From NCBI RefSeq assembly GCF_000332455.1, contig NZ_AOGY02000051.1, forward strand, positions 310,001 to 374,000: a stretch of DNA of 64,000 bases, read 5' to 3'. Source of the DNA: Leptospira vanthielii serovar Holland str. Waz Holland = ATCC 700522 (lineage in GTDB: Bacteria; Spirochaetota; Leptospiria; Leptospirales; Leptospiraceae). The position numbers and the translations under genes were made by a program. Positions 37,259 through 47,494 of this stretch are shown piece after piece. The notes under the pieces were generated by a model. It did not search any database, had not been told where the DNA came from, and was given only the letters and a program-made list of their open reading frames with translations. The stretch's first letter is position 1. The number at the start of each line of letters is the position of its first letter.

Positions 37259-38449
37259 ATGAAATTACCTCTTCTAGAAGAACAAAATCTAAAAGGAAAA
37301 CGAGTTTTTGTTCGTGTGGACTTCAATGTCCCTGTCGAAAACGGCAAAGCTACGGACAGAACTCGAATTGAAAAAACCCTTCCCACTTTGGAATTACTCA
37401 TTTCCAAAGGAGCAAAACTCGTTCTCGGAAGTCACTTAGGTCGCCCCAAAGGCGGCCCTGAGGCCAAATATTCCATGAAACCGGTGTTTGATGTTCTTTC
37501 CGAACTTGTCAAAACCAAAGTTAGTTTCTCGGAATCTGTGATTGGCTCGGACGTGGTAAAGAAAACGAATGCACTGGGAGAAGGAGAAATTCTCCTTTTA
37601 GAAAATCTTCGTTTCCATAAAGAAGAAGAGGAAAATGCGGCCGGTTTCTGCAAAGAACTGGCCAAACTGGCAGATGTTTACGTAAACGATGCCTTCGGAA
37701 CTGCTCACCGTGCCCATGCCTCTACAGAAGGTGTGGCACACCTACTTCCGGCTTTTGCGGGACTGCTCATGCGGAAAGAAATCGAAGTTTTGAGTAGCCT
37801 ACTTGCCAAACCGGAACGTCCCTTTGTGGCCATCGTTGGTGGTTCCAAAGTCAGCTCTAAATTTGCCATTTTAAAAAATCTCCTCGAGAAGGTAGACCAC
37901 CTCCTCATTGGCGGAGGAATGGCTTATACCTTCCTCAAATCCAGAGCCGTTCCCGTGGGAAAATCCCTTGTGGAACCGGAATTTGAATCCCAAGCCTTCC
38001 AACTCATTGATCGTGCTGGAATCCAAGGGGTTGACCTCCAAATCCCCGTGGACCATATCATTGCGGATGCTTTTGATCCCAACGCCAAAACCAAATCCGT
38101 TGACAAAATGGGGATTTTGGACGGTTGGATGGGGATGGACATTGGGCCGAAAACCATCGACAATTATGTAAAGGCAATCAAAGAAGCCAAAACCATTCTT
38201 TGGAATGGACCGATGGGTGTGTTTGAAATGGATAAGTTCTCCAAAGGGACCATCGAAATTGCAAAAGCCATCAGTAAATCCAAAGCTAAAACCGTTGTGG
38301 GTGGTGGGGACTCGATTGCCGCTGTAAACAAAGCGGGAGTGGCGGACAAAATCACTCATATTTCCACTGGTGGTGGTGCCTCCTTAGAATTTTTAGAAGG
38401 ACGTGCCCTACCCGGTGTACAATGTTTACTCCCTAAGGAAGAAAAATAA
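37259..38449 (+). CDS. pgk: Phosphoglycerate kinase
   Basis: Transfers phosphate from 1,3-bisphosphoglycerate to ADP. The start ATG 37259 gives [20 protein letters not shown]; the earlier in-frame ATG lies inside gap. Family motifs are [63 protein letters not shown] and [10 protein letters not shown], then STGGGASLE. At 396 residues it is full length. tpiA begins one base after its stop. Confidence 0.98.
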   Translation: MKLPLLEEQNLKGKRVFVRVDFNVPVENGKATDRTRIEKTLPTLELLISKGAKLVLGSHLGRPKGGPEAKYSMKPVFDVLSELVKTKVSFSESVIGSDVVKKTNALGEGEILLLENLRFHKEEEENAAGFCKELAKLADVYVNDAFGTAHRAHASTEGVAHLLPAFAGLLMRKEIEVLSSLLAKPERPFVAIVGGSKVSSKFAILKNLLEKVDHLLIGGGMAYTFLKSRAVPVGKSLVEPEFESQAFQLIDRAGIQGVDLQIPVDHIIADAFDPNAKTKSVDKMGILDGWMGMDIGPKTIDNYVKAIKEAKTILWNGPMGVFEMDKFSKGTIEIAKAISKSKAKTVVGGGDSIAAVNKAGVADKITHISTGGGASLEFLEGRALPGVQCLLPKEEK

Positions 38450-38450
38450 G

Positions 38451-39200
38451 ATGAGAAAGAAGATCATTGCTGGAAACTGGAAGATGAATTTGACATTAGC
38501 GGAAGCCGTTACCATCACCAAAGGTTTGGTATCTGCGAGTGATTCCTCTCTTCATGAAGTGATGGTTTTCCCAAGTGCTCTGCACTTGGAGTCTGTCTCG
38601 CAAATTGCCAAGGGATCGAAACTGATTGTTGGAGCACAAAATGCTTATCAATCGGGACTCACGGCAATGACCGGAGAAATCTCTCCAGTCCAACTTGCCG
38701 AGCTCGGCATCACAACCGTTCTTGTGGGTCACTCCGAAAGACGCCAATTTCTTGGGGAAACTTCCGAGTTTGATAACCAAAAGATTTCTCACTTCTTAAA
38801 AGCGGGACTTCGCGTGGTGTACTGCGTGGGAGAAACCTGGGCAGAACGAGAAAAAGGAAATACATTTACTGTCTTAGAAGACCAAATCAAAAAAGGACTC
38901 AAAGACATTACAAGTGACCTATTCGTTAATCTTGTGATTGCTTATGAGCCTGTTTGGGCCATAGGAACAGGAAAGGTGGCAACACCAGTTGAGGCAGAGG
39001 AAGCACATGCCTTTATCCGTAAGGAAATTGGTAATTTATTTGTGGGTGCCAGTGCGATCGCAGAGAAAATTCAAATTCTCTATGGTGGTTCGGTAAAACC
39101 GGACAATATCAAAGATCTACTCACCAAACCAAACATAGACGGTGGCCTCGTAGGAGGAGCCAGTCAAAAATTAGATTCATTTTTAGGACTTTTGAAATAA
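38451..39200 (+). CDS. tpiA: Triosephosphate isomerase
   Basis: Interconverts dihydroxyacetone phosphate and glyceraldehyde-3-phosphate. Motifs: AGNWKMN with the substrate Lys, GHSERRQF with the electrophilic His, AYEPVWAIGTGK with the catalytic Glu, and LYGGSVKPDN. The start is ATG 38451 (MRKKIIAGNWKMN), directly after pgk; length 249 is standard. Third gene of the glycolytic operon. Confidence 0.98.
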   Translation: MRKKIIAGNWKMNLTLAEAVTITKGLVSASDSSLHEVMVFPSALHLESVSQIAKGSKLIVGAQNAYQSGLTAMTGEISPVQLAELGITTVLVGHSERRQFLGETSEFDNQKISHFLKAGLRVVYCVGETWAEREKGNTFTVLEDQIKKGLKDITSDLFVNLVIAYEPVWAIGTGKVATPVEAEEAHAFIRKEIGNLFVGASAIAEKIQILYGGSVKPDNIKDLLTKPNIDGGLVGGASQKLDSFLGLLK

Positions 39201-39209
39201 GGAAACACT

Positions 39210-39545
39210 ATGGGATTTTTTGCAGGAACCATCCTCACACTTTTTATTCTACTTTCACTCTTTCTTATCCTTCTTGTCATGATCCAAACTGGAAAAGGCG
39301 GAAGTGCAGGAATGTTAGGTGGATCTACCGCCAGCCAATCAGTATTTGGAGCATCTACTGCTGACGTGATGACAAAAACCACAAGAGTGGCAGCGATTCT
39401 TTTCATCGTTCTCTCTTTGGCACTATCCTTTGTATTCGCTAAAAAAGACGAAGTTTTAGTTCCCGATCTAGAACCAAGTTTAGAAGCTCCGGTAGAAACT
39501 GATGGAACACCTTCCGAAGTACCGGCTCCTACTACTACTCCTTAA
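39210..39545 (+). CDS. secG: Preprotein translocase subunit SecG
   Basis: SecG is the small membrane subunit of the SecYEG translocon. Two helices flank the conserved loop: [19 protein letters not shown], then [20 protein letters not shown], then a second helix [18 protein letters not shown] Pro/Glu/Thr-rich tail of about 30 residues follows, longer than in many SecG. It lies 9 bases after tpiA, a gene order common in bacteria. Its last 44 bases encode the start of the next gene in another frame. Confidence 0.93.
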   Translation: MGFFAGTILTLFILLSLFLILLVMIQTGKGGSAGMLGGSTASQSVFGASTADVMTKTTRVAAILFIVLSLALSFVFAKKDEVLVPDLEPSLEAPVETDGTPSEVPAPTTTP

Positions 39546-40173
39546 TTTATTCTTCTTCTGTGTCAGCCTCTTTGCTGAGACTGGCATTTCCGAAAAAGAA
39601 ACTAGATTAGATAAGGAAATCCTTAGCCTTTACCGAGAAATCGCTAAAGCTAGGGAGCTTCTTACCTACGAACATCTCACTTCTTTACCTGCGAACACAA
39701 CCATACATTTTATTGGAACCTATCCCAATCGGACAGGGATTCGCATTCGCAAATACAAAGTAGATCCAGACCCACAAAATAAAAACCGAATCAAACATTC
39801 GGAAGAAAAATCGATCCTCCTCGAATTCAATGGATCCGTTCTTTCTAAAGTAGAAGTTTTAGTAGTTACAGAAGATACAGAAATCGAACAAAAAACAAAA
39901 ACTAAAATCACAGATACATCTCCACTCGATACATCACTCAACGATATGGTGATTAGTTTTTCAGGCCTGGACGGGTCAGATAGTTTTCCACTCTCTTCTC
40001 TTCGTAATGATGAAATCAAAGGGGAACGTAATGATTTCAAAAAAGATTTTTATATCAAATTTCTTTTAGACTTTCATAGCCAACTGACTTCTATCTCCGC
40101 CTTACAAAAAACTGGTGGAAATAAAAGTCAAAAGTCCATGTTCAAACAATTGAACCAGTCTTTAGGGTATTGA
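39502..40173 (+). CDS. Exported hypothetical protein
   Basis: A 223-residue protein with a signal peptide ([21 protein letters not shown]). The mature part has a helical opening ([20 protein letters not shown]) and beta strands ([22 protein letters not shown] shortened). No family recognised. The start ATG 39502 lies 44 bases inside secG; there is no later in-frame start that keeps the signal. Its stop overlaps the TTG start of the histidine kinase (TTGA), linking it to that signalling pair. Confidence 0.65.
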   Translation: MEHLPKYRLLLLLLNLFFFCVSLFAETGISEKETRLDKEILSLYREIAKARELLTYEHLTSLPANTTIHFIGTYPNRTGIRIRKYKVDPDPQNKNRIKHSEEKSILLEFNGSVLSKVEVLVVTEDTEIEQKTKTKITDTSPLDTSLNDMVISFSGLDGSDSFPLSSLRNDEIKGERNDFKKDFYIKFLLDFHSQLTSISALQKTGGNKSQKSMFKQLNQSLGY

Positions 40174-41321
40174 TTTTGCCTGAAAATTCTCAAAATAGCG
40201 ACTCAACATCCGTTGAAAAAGTGGCAGAAAAAGCAAGGGAACTTGAAGCCATTTACGATGTGGTACAAGATCCACTGGTTCTCATTGATTCGGATTTTAA
40301 TATCCAAAGAGCAAACCTTGCGACCATTCTATTTGCCAAAAACAATAAATATGATGAACTTCTTGATCGTAAATGTTATGAAGTTTTGTACCAACGAAGT
40401 GACATCTGCCCTTATTGTCCCAAAATTAACGTCAAACCCAAAGACAAAAACCAAACTTATTCCACTCCCATCACAAGAGAGATTTTTTTTCGGTCAGAGG
40501 ATAAAAAACAAACTCTCTTACTCGAATTTTATCCCTATCCCAAACAAGAAGATCTATTTTGGATGGTGGAAAAAATCTCTGATGTCACCAAACAAAGAGA
40601 CAAAGAAGAAGAATCATTCCGAATGCGAAACCTTGCCTCTCTTGGAATTTTAATTTCCGGAATTGCCCATGAGTTAAATAACCCGCTAACAGGAATTAGC
40701 CTAACACTACAGAATCTAAAAGCAAATTGGCAAAACCAACCTCCTGAACAAATTGAAAAAAGATTGGATATGATTAAAAATGATATTTCGAGAGCTGCGA
40801 TCATTGTCTCGGATATCATTTCTTTTGCAAAAACAGATAAAGTAAAAGTGACTCTCGGAGATATTGTTGAAACCATCAACCGTGCTAAAGATACAGTGAT
40901 TCGTCTTTATCCCCATTTGAGTAAAAACATAGTTTGGCGGATCTCCTGCGATTATGAATACCAATTTCCTTTTCACCCAGGGAAGATGGAACGTCTGTTT
41001 ATGAATTTATTTCGTAACTCTTTACAGGCATTCGATTATAGGCCGGGAGAGATCTCAATTGAACTTCGAAAAACAAAAAACTGGCTCCATATCATTGTGG
41101 AAGACAATGCGGGTGGAATTCCCGATGCCATCATCCAAAAGATTTTTGATCCATTTTTTACTAGTAATAAATCGGGCACAGGGACGGGTCTTGGACTCTC
41201 GATCTGTCACTCCATTGTCAAAGAACATGATGGTAATATTTCGGTGAAGTCCGTAGAACAAAAAACTCGTTTTACCATTTCCTTTCCTCTTACAAACGAT
41301 ATCACGGAGCAAAATCCATGA
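40170..41321 (+). CDS. PAS-domain sensor histidine kinase
   Basis: A soluble kinase starting at TTG 40170, whose last two bases lie in the previous stop. The PAS domain (residues about 20-145) has a cysteine cluster C69, C80, C83 in [16 protein letters not shown], suggesting redox or metal sensing. The kinase core has His167 in [14 protein letters not shown] box [11 protein letters not shown]1 [12 protein letters not shown] box [11 protein letters not shown] and G2 [18 protein letters not shown]. Its stop overlaps the response-regulator start by ATGA, so the two are partners. Confidence 0.93.
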   Translation: MILPENSQNSDSTSVEKVAEKARELEAIYDVVQDPLVLIDSDFNIQRANLATILFAKNNKYDELLDRKCYEVLYQRSDICPYCPKINVKPKDKNQTYSTPITREIFFRSEDKKQTLLLEFYPYPKQEDLFWMVEKISDVTKQRDKEEESFRMRNLASLGILISGIAHELNNPLTGISLTLQNLKANWQNQPPEQIEKRLDMIKNDISRAAIIVSDIISFAKTDKVKVTLGDIVETINRAKDTVIRLYPHLSKNIVWRISCDYEYQFPFHPGKMERLFMNLFRNSLQAFDYRPGEISIELRKTKNWLHIIVEDNAGGIPDAIIQKIFDPFFTSNKSGTGTGLGLSICHSIVKEHDGNISVKSVEQKTRFTISFPLTNDITEQNP

Positions 41322-42328
41322 AAAAATCAATCCTTATAGTTGAAGACATCCATTCCATTCGCGAAGCAATTATGGATTTACTCAGCACAAAATACAATGT
41401 TTTCGGTGCTGAACATTTTGAAGAGGCAGTTTGGTATCTAACGAACGAAAAAATTGACTTAACCATTACAGACATTCGTCTTCCCGGTAAGTCGGGAATT
41501 GACTTAGTCAAACTCATCCAAAAAGAATTTCCGCATGTACTCTATGCGCTAATGACTGCCTACAATATTAATGAATACATTAAATATGCAAAAGATCTTC
41601 ATATTTGGAATATAATTCCAAAATATAGTTTTTTAGACATCCACCTAATCGAAGTAATGGTAGAGAAACTTCTTTCCAAAGATATCTTTGGAATCGAAAA
41701 ATATTTTTCAAACGATTTCAAAGTTTATAGCGACAATTTTAATAGTGAGTTTGAAGAGGCTCCAACAAACGGCATTATTTACAAACAAATCAAATCGGAT
41801 CAAGACAGATCAATTCTCTGCGGAAAAATCTCTAAAAATCTAATCCAATTAGGTGCCCCAAAAGCCATCCAACAAGTGTTAGAAGAATTAACTTCCAATG
41901 CAATGATTCGTGCTCCTCGCACTCACGAAGGAGAATACAAATACCAATTTGAAATCCCAAGCCATGACATGGTAGTCCCCTTAGACAATATCCAACTGAT
42001 GCCAGATGATTATTTCCTAATTGGATACGGCGCCACTGAAAGTACAATTTTTATTGTTGTTCGCGATCAATTTGGCTCTCTTCGAAAGGAAGAAATTTTA
42101 CACAGGTTAGACAGGCATATTAGTATCGATGATTCTACAGGTTTCCCCAAAGGATTAGAAGATAGCCATGGCCGTGGACTTTATATTTGTCGGGAAATCT
42201 CAGACCAACTCATATTCAATATTGAACCGGGCGTATGTACAGAAACCATAGCGATGATTAATCGGGAAGGACGGACTGGTTTTAAATCACTTTCTATTTA
42301 TGAAGTGGATTCAAAATCCAAAACCTAA
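41318..42328 (+). CDS. Response regulator with RsbW-like ATPase output domain
   Basis: The N-terminal receiver has all key residues: acidic pair E9-D10, phospho-acceptor D52 in [13 protein letters not shown]80 and K102. After a linker of about 60 residues, the C-terminal half resembles the GHKL ATPase of anti-sigma kinases: N box [10 protein letters not shown], a DQFG element in place of G1 and a G2-like [15 protein letters not shown]. No DNA-binding domain exists. This suggests that phosphorylation by the adjacent kinase controls an anti-sigma or serine-kinase activity; no sigma factor or STAS protein is adjacent. Receiver certain, output domain likely. Confidence 0.82.
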   Translation: MKKSILIVEDIHSIREAIMDLLSTKYNVFGAEHFEEAVWYLTNEKIDLTITDIRLPGKSGIDLVKLIQKEFPHVLYALMTAYNINEYIKYAKDLHIWNIIPKYSFLDIHLIEVMVEKLLSKDIFGIEKYFSNDFKVYSDNFNSEFEEAPTNGIIYKQIKSDQDRSILCGKISKNLIQLGAPKAIQQVLEELTSNAMIRAPRTHEGEYKYQFEIPSHDMVVPLDNIQLMPDDYFLIGYGATESTIFIVVRDQFGSLRKEEILHRLDRHISIDDSTGFPKGLEDSHGRGLYICREISDQLIFNIEPGVCTETIAMINREGRTGFKSLSIYEVDSKSKT

Positions 42329-42378
42329 TTAAATCCAATTTGTATTGAATTTCTGGATTCATTTACACCTGTGAGAAC

Positions 42379-43446
42379 TCAAAAAATTTGAAACTGCATC
42401 AAATCAGATTTTGATTGCATATAGAATGCGGAATTTGTTTTTCCAGGAAAAAACCGAACCGGTAACTCGGATGGGGGAATTCTTTTGGAACGAATCAAAC
42501 TTCCATTTGTATTATAAACTTGAATTTCTGATTCTATAACAGCCACGTAAATCGAGTCCATATTAAAAATGGATTGGTATACCCCACCGACCTTGGATTT
42601 GGTTTTCTCCCAAACCAATTTTCCATCCTTGTAAAATGCCAAAGAATCAGGTAAATTAAAAATCACAGATCCATCATTTCCAGTGACAAAATAAAGTTTA
42701 TGTGGGTAGAACTTAGGGAGAGAAAACTCTTCGACCGATTCCCCCGATTCATCAAACACTTCAATAAAATCCTTATCTAACAAGGAATAATGGATCGAAG
42801 AAAATTTTCCATCAGGAGACAAAGATACTGATTTAAAGAACGAATCCTTTTTGTCCCTGGAGAGTTCTTTTTCAAAGAGAACATTCCCCTTTTCATCCAA
42901 ACGGTATAATTCGCCACCAGAAAAGAGAACAATTACACCTTTATTTTTGGAATCAAATTGGTAATCGGTTAAAAATCTTCCGTTTAACTCTGATTTGCCG
43001 ACCTTGTTGCCACTTTCATCCATTAAAAAGACAGTATTATTATCACCCGATAAATATAAAACAGGAGAGGCAAAGTATCCACTCCGTGGATAGGAATTGA
43101 TTGGTTTTTTCCAAAAAAGTTCTCCTGCGTCCGAGAAAAAGTTAACCTCATCTCCAATCTTTTCATACAATAGATATCCATTTGTTAGTAAAGGAAAGTC
43201 GACTAAATACTTAGGATCTGCTTCTAAAAATTTCTCAGTTCGAAAAGAATAATACCTGCCCCCTACTTTGTATCCATTGATTGTTTTCAAAGGATCTTCC
43301 CCAATTTTCGGAGAAGTAGTTCCAAATCTTCCTTCACTGTTCCATACCCAAGTTTCACGGATGCTCGGAACAAGATTCATATCCACATCCCAACTAAAAA
43401 AGAATAATAGGAAAAAACAAAATGAATAGATGATCGTCTGCCACAT
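42379..43446 (-). CDS. Exported PQQ/WD-like beta-propeller protein
   Basis: A signal anchor (IIYSFCFFLLFFFSW) precedes about 330 residues of repeated strands of the kind seen in PQQ-like propellers: FFSDAGELFWKKPI, LMDESGNKVGKSEL, RLDEKGNVLFEKEL, VFDESGESVEEFSL and YKDGKLVWEKT, each with a D/N-x-x-G turn. No catalytic motif. It lies one base after cinA and is the last gene of the long housekeeping run on this strand. It converges with the response-regulator gene across 50 bases. Confidence 0.65.
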   Translation of the reverse strand: MWQTIIYSFCFFLLFFFSWDVDMNLVPSIRETWVWNSEGRFGTTSPKIGEDPLKTINGYKVGGRYYSFRTEKFLEADPKYLVDFPLLTNGYLLYEKIGDEVNFFSDAGELFWKKPINSYPRSGYFASPVLYLSGDNNTVFLMDESGNKVGKSELNGRFLTDYQFDSKNKGVIVLFSGGELYRLDEKGNVLFEKELSRDKKDSFFKSVSLSPDGKFSSIHYSLLDKDFIEVFDESGESVEEFSLPKFYPHKLYFVTGNDGSVIFNLPDSLAFYKDGKLVWEKTKSKVGGVYQSIFNMDSIYVAVIESEIQVYNTNGSLIRSKRIPPSELPVRFFPGKTNSAFYMQSKSDLMQFQIF

Positions 43447-43447
43447 G

Positions 43448-44704
43448 TTAAACGTTCCTTTGTTTTAATGACTGGTATAATAAAAATAATGCTGTATTAC
43501 TCGCATTTTCTCGAATTCCTTCTCTGTTTCCAGGAAAAAGATAAGAATGGGTTTGGATAGAACCATCAGGAGTTTTTAAGCCAATCCAAACAGTTCCCAC
43601 AGGTTTTAACTCAGTTCCCCCGTCAGGCCCCGCAATCCCAGTGATAGAAACGCAATAATCGGCTTTTGTTTTTTCAGAAATCCCTTTTGCCATGGCTTCT
43701 GCTGTTTCTTTACTCACAGCACCGAAATTATTCAATGTATCACGGGGAACACCTAACAAAGATTCTTTCATTTGATTTGAATAGGTCAAAAATCCGCCTA
43801 CAAAATAAGAACTAGAACCCGGAGATTCTGTTAGTTTTTTTCCAAGAAGACCGCCTGTACAACTTTCTCCCACAGCAATTGTCAACTTTTCAGCGAGTAA
43901 GTATTCATGTACGAATTCGAAAACATCATCAGAAATAATTTTTGGATACTGCGCTTCTAATCTTTGAATGATTGTATCTAACTGTTTAGAATCAGTCGAT
44001 TGAAAAATACATTTAATATAACCCCGGTTTGCCGTAACTCCCCAGTCTACATTTTTAAAAAGCTCTTCTCTGAGTGCTTCCACAAAGTCCTTTTGGTACA
44101 AAGACTCACCGATATTCCACAACCATTTAGTCCTTTGGACTAAATTTTCACGGGGATAAATTCGTTTGAGCTCAGGTACAAGTCTACGTTTAAACATCTC
44201 CTTCATTTCGGAAGGAACCCCTGGCATACAAACCAAATAGGAGTTAGGTCCGATTGGCTCCACAAAACCTACGGCAATTCCCACCGTATTGTCTAGAGTT
44301 TTGCAATCTTCGGGAACATGCGTTTGGCGAAGGACTGTAGGTAAGATATCGCTGTATTGTTTTCCCCTGGATTCATAAATACGTTGCAAACGGATCTTAG
44401 CTTTTTCTACTGAATAAGACTTTTTTTTACTCAGTTTTAAAACGGTTTCTAAAGTATAATCGTCTTCTGTCGGGCCAAGACCACCAGTCATAAGAACAAG
44501 GACTGGTCTTGTTTCTGTCAGCTCTTTCAAAACCTGTAACTCAGAAAGAATGAGATCTGGATCATCAGGTAGAGCGATGAACTTTTTTACCTTCCAACCA
44601 AGTTCAAAAAGTTGGTTTGCCATCCAACCAGAGTTTGTATCCAAACTACGACCTGCGGTAATCTCAGAACCAGTCGAAACAATGACAATGTATGGTGCTT
44701 CCAT
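43448..44704 (-). CDS. cinA: CinA family protein (MoCF domain plus nicotinamide-nucleotide amidase)
   Basis: Start ATG 44704 gives the standard N-terminus IVIVSTGSEITAGRSLDTN of the MoCF-like COG1058 domain; an earlier in-frame start would lie in argS. GLGPTEDDYT is the phosphate-binding loop. The C-terminal PncC amidase domain has TIAVGESCTGGLLGKKLTESPGSSSYF-type wording and CVSITGIAGPDGGT, with the catalytic Ser in ESCTGG. Known roles are NMN deamidation and ADP-ribose pyrophosphatase activity in NAD recycling. Length 418 is normal. It lies 10 bases after argS. Confidence 0.94.
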   Translation of the reverse strand: MEAPYIVIVSTGSEITAGRSLDTNSGWMANQLFELGWKVKKFIALPDDPDLILSELQVLKELTETRPVLVLMTGGLGPTEDDYTLETVLKLSKKKSYSVEKAKIRLQRIYESRGKQYSDILPTVLRQTHVPEDCKTLDNTVGIAVGFVEPIGPNSYLVCMPGVPSEMKEMFKRRLVPELKRIYPRENLVQRTKWLWNIGESLYQKDFVEALREELFKNVDWGVTANRGYIKCIFQSTDSKQLDTIIQRLEAQYPKIISDDVFEFVHEYLLAEKLTIAVGESCTGGLLGKKLTESPGSSSYFVGGFLTYSNQMKESLLGVPRDTLNNFGAVSKETAEAMAKGISEKTKADYCVSITGIAGPDGGTELKPVGTVWIGLKTPDGSIQTHSYLFPGNREGIRENASNTALFLLYQSLKQRNV

Positions 44705-44714
44705 TGGAATTCTT

Positions 44715-46490
44715 TTATATCTCTTCTTTTGACATTTTCTCAGGTGCAGAAATTCCAAGAAGTTTGAGTCCACTTTCTAATGCCAACTTAGTATACAATA
44801 CAAGGACAAGAAGTGTATCTCTTTCGCTTCCCGATTTGTCTTTGATCCGGTTGTCTTTTTGTGAATAAAACTTTGTGAACGACTTACTGAGTGATTGTAA
44901 ATAGTTTGTAAGCCGATGTGGTTCAAAACTTGTAGCAGTGTCATATACTTCTTCTTGGAGTCTTGCTACCCAAAAGAGAAGTCGTGTCCGTTCTTCTTGT
45001 TTTAAAAATTCCACAGAAATTTCTGATTCCAGGGGTTTGAATTCCATAGGAACTTGTAATTCACGAAAGATAGAACAGATCCTTGCATGCGCATACTGAA
45101 TATAGAATACAGGGTTTTTATCGGATTCATCTTTGGCTAAATCCAAATCAAAATCAAGCGGGGCATCGGAGCTTCTCATTAAGAAAAAATACCTTCCCAC
45201 ATCCTTACCTTGTTTGCCCAAATAAGAAAGTAAGTCCCTCATGGTTTGGAAAATTCCCAAACGTTTACTCATTTTTACTTTTTCTTTGTTCTCAATCAAA
45301 TTGACCTGTTGCGCGATAAGAATCCTGAAACTCTCTTCCGTTTTTCCAAAAGATTTCACTGCCCCTTTTAATCTGGCAATGTATCCGTAATGGTCCGGTC
45401 CCCAAATATCAATCAGAGTATCAAATCCTCGTGTGAACTTATTGTAATGGTAAGCAATGTCTGCCATCAAATAGGTAGGCCGGCCATCCTCTCTTCGGAT
45501 CACACGATCCTTATCATCTCCGTATAAAGTGGAAAGGAAATGGAGTTTTCCATCAATAGTTGTCACATCTTCTGTTTTCAAAATAGAAGGAACCTTTTCC
45601 ACGTCACCCGCTTCATGGAGACTACGTTCGCTAAAGAACAAATCAAAGTTCACACCAAAGAGTGCCAGATCTTCTTTTTGTCGGCCTAAATTGTAATCCA
45701 CTGCATAACGAGAAAGAAAGTCAATCACCTCATCCCAGTTTTCTTTGGCTACAGAATCAAATACAAATTTGGTGCTTGTTTGGTCTTCCAAACATTGAAT
45801 GGCAATGTCTTTAATGTATTCGCCTCGGTAACTTTCCTTAGGAAGAATTCTTTTTTTGATGAGTTCGATTACCGACTCCTCAGATTCCTCTTCTTGGAAA
45901 CTAATGGCCTCACCTTTGGTTTCAAAAATTCGCAGTAAAACTGCGACACCAAGCAAATACACTTGGTTTCCATAATCATTCACATAAAACTCTCGTTTGA
46001 CGCTATGACCAAGGCTTGTAAGTAAGTTTGCCAGTGCATCCCCATAAGCGGCAGACCTAGCGGAGACAATATTCATGGGTCCTGTAGGATTGGCAGAAAC
46101 AAACTCGAGAAGGATTTTTTCTTTTTTCGGTGATTCTGCAAACTGAACACCGGGTGACATGACAGATGCCACATATTGATTCAAATAATCAGAATGAATT
46201 CGGAAATTGATAAAACCGGGAGGGGAAAAACTAACAAACTCGAACATAGAATCATTATTAATTTCAATAAGGACCGCTTCCGCAATCTCCTTCGGATTTT
46301 TGTTTAATACATTTTTGTTTTCTAAAGCGAAAGGGGAAGAGTAGTCTCCAAATTTTTCATCCCTCGAATATTCGATTCGAATTTTTAATGAATCTTTAAC
46401 GGAGGTAAGGTTATTTTTATTTAGATAAAGATCGATTGCTTTCTCTAATTCAGATAATACAAGTTGTTTTAATAGTTGATTTACATTCAT
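44715..46490 (-). CDS. argS: Arginyl-tRNA synthetase with altered HIGH motif
   Basis: A class I synthetase that charges tRNA-Arg. The N-terminal Add-1-like tRNA contact domain, the catalytic core, KMSKRLGIF (KMSKS loop near residue 405) and the helical anticodon-binding domain (YIQYAHARICSIFREL onward) are all present; length 591 is typical. The HIGH signature is not: where most ArgRS have NPTGPLHVGHGRG, this one has NPTGPMNIVSARS, so residues 140-143 read NIVS and both histidines are missing. I confirmed this at the DNA level (about 46060-46080). The rest is intact and this seems the only argS in the window, so the enzyme is probably functional. Confidence 0.95.
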   Translation of the reverse strand: MNVNQLLKQLVLSELEKAIDLYLNKNNLTSVKDSLKIRIEYSRDEKFGDYSSPFALENKNVLNKNPKEIAEAVLIEINNDSMFEFVSFSPPGFINFRIHSDYLNQYVASVMSPGVQFAESPKKEKILLEFVSANPTGPMNIVSARSAAYGDALANLLTSLGHSVKREFYVNDYGNQVYLLGVAVLLRIFETKGEAISFQEEESEESVIELIKKRILPKESYRGEYIKDIAIQCLEDQTSTKFVFDSVAKENWDEVIDFLSRYAVDYNLGRQKEDLALFGVNFDLFFSERSLHEAGDVEKVPSILKTEDVTTIDGKLHFLSTLYGDDKDRVIRREDGRPTYLMADIAYHYNKFTRGFDTLIDIWGPDHYGYIARLKGAVKSFGKTEESFRILIAQQVNLIENKEKVKMSKRLGIFQTMRDLLSYLGKQGKDVGRYFFLMRSSDAPLDFDLDLAKDESDKNPVFYIQYAHARICSIFRELQVPMEFKPLESEISVEFLKQEERTRLLFWVARLQEEVYDTATSFEPHRLTNYLQSLSKSFTKFYSQKDNRIKDKSGSERDTLLVLVLYTKLALESGLKLLGISAPEKMSKEEI

Positions 46491-46493
46491 TTT

Positions 46494-46748
46494 TTAATAT
46501 TTGATTTCCATCTTAAGTTTGTCCGAATTCTGCCAAAGTTCAAAACTTCTTTGTTTGAACCTAGTTACAAAATGAGGAATACTTTCTTTTTCTTCCCTGA
46601 GAGTGGATTGAAAAGTTTCGGATTGATCTTTTCCCGTTATATTTTTTCTATTTTTTCGCAAGTCCTCTCCCTTTAAGAGAAGTTGGACCAAAGCAAAAAA
46701 AACAGAAAGAGTCATACAAAGTAAAATTGTTTTAGTGAGAGAATTCAT
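46494..46748 (-). CDS. Small membrane-anchored hypothetical protein
   Basis: An 84-residue protein with one N-terminal helix (TILLCMTLSVFFALVQLLL) followed by a charged, helical tail with many Lys, Glu and Gln. Its ATG overlaps the recO stop (ATGA) and its stop is 3 bases before argS, so it is translated inside the operon. No family recognised. Confidence 0.6.
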   Translation of the reverse strand: MNSLTKTILLCMTLSVFFALVQLLLKGEDLRKNRKNITGKDQSETFQSTLREEKESIPHFVTRFKQRSFELWQNSDKLKMEIKY

Positions 46749-47494
46749 AAATACCCTATCGTTTTGTAAAACTCGAAGTATGTTTTTAACTCTTTTCCAA
46801 ATAGAGAACGCAAAAACTGATTCAAAATCAGATCCCCATCCCTATACTCCGTTTCCCGAGGGAACATACCCACTACGTTTGAAAATTTCTTTGATAACAT
46901 AGTATGAAATAGTTTCAAAACAGGCAAATGATCTTTGGGAATAGGATGACAATCAGAACATAAAAATTCACGGTCATCCACAGAAAAGTAGGCCGCTTGT
47001 TTAGTAAGGACCTCCTCCCCACAAGTATGACAATAGAATTCTGTTGGGAAATGGCCCATATGAGATAAGGCTCGCAATTTAAAAAAGGGAAGGATTTGTT
47101 TCTGAAAACCCTTTTCATTGCATGTATCCAAACTCCCCGAGAGAAGTTGGAAAAGAAAGGGATGACTTTCCCCTTCAGGGTAAATCATCGAAGTAAGTTC
47201 TGTCAGATAAAGTACAAACAACGTACCCAGATAATCAGATTTTAATTCATCATACCGGTTCACAAGATGGACTTCCTTAATAGACTTCCAATCCTTCTCA
47301 GCTTGATCATAATAATCAAGTTCCACGAGAGATCCAAGCTCTGTGGTGATGATGGCGCGACGTTTGGACTTACGAATTCCTTTACTTAAAAAATTCATCC
47401 TACCTTGCGTTTCACCAGCAAGACTAATCACTCTGTCACTATCTCCAATATCTCGACTTTGGATGACAATCCCTCTTTCTTTTCGAATGGCCAT
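46745..47494 (-). CDS. recO: DNA repair protein RecO
   Basis: RecO loads RecA at gaps with RecR and anneals single-stranded DNA. An N-terminal OB fold (RGIVIQSRDIGDSDRVISLAG) leads to a helical domain and a zinc site with CHTCGEEV and CSDCH. Length 249 is standard. It is directly next to ybeY (the two genes abut), a common bacterial order. Confidence 0.93.
   Translation of the reverse strand: MAIRKERGIVIQSRDIGDSDRVISLAGETQGRMNFLSKGIRKSKRRAIITTELGSLVELDYYDQAEKDWKSIKEVHLVNRYDELKSDYLGTLFVLYLTELTSMIYPEGESHPFLFQLLSGSLDTCNEKGFQKQILPFFKLRALSHMGHFPTEFYCHTCGEEVLTKQAAYFSVDDREFLCSDCHPIPKDHLPVLKLFHTMLSKKFSNVVGMFPRETEYRDGDLILNQFLRSLFGKELKTYFEFYKTIGYL

Noticed and set aside
37871..38359. 162-codon minus-strand open frame inside pgk
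   Set aside because: Phe/Gly/His-rich composition typical of the antisense of a conserved gene; pgk is certain on the plus strand.
42329..42378. AATCCA/TGGATT pairing between converging genes as a bidirectional terminator
   Set aside because: Six pairs with a 16-base loop and no T-run; too weak.
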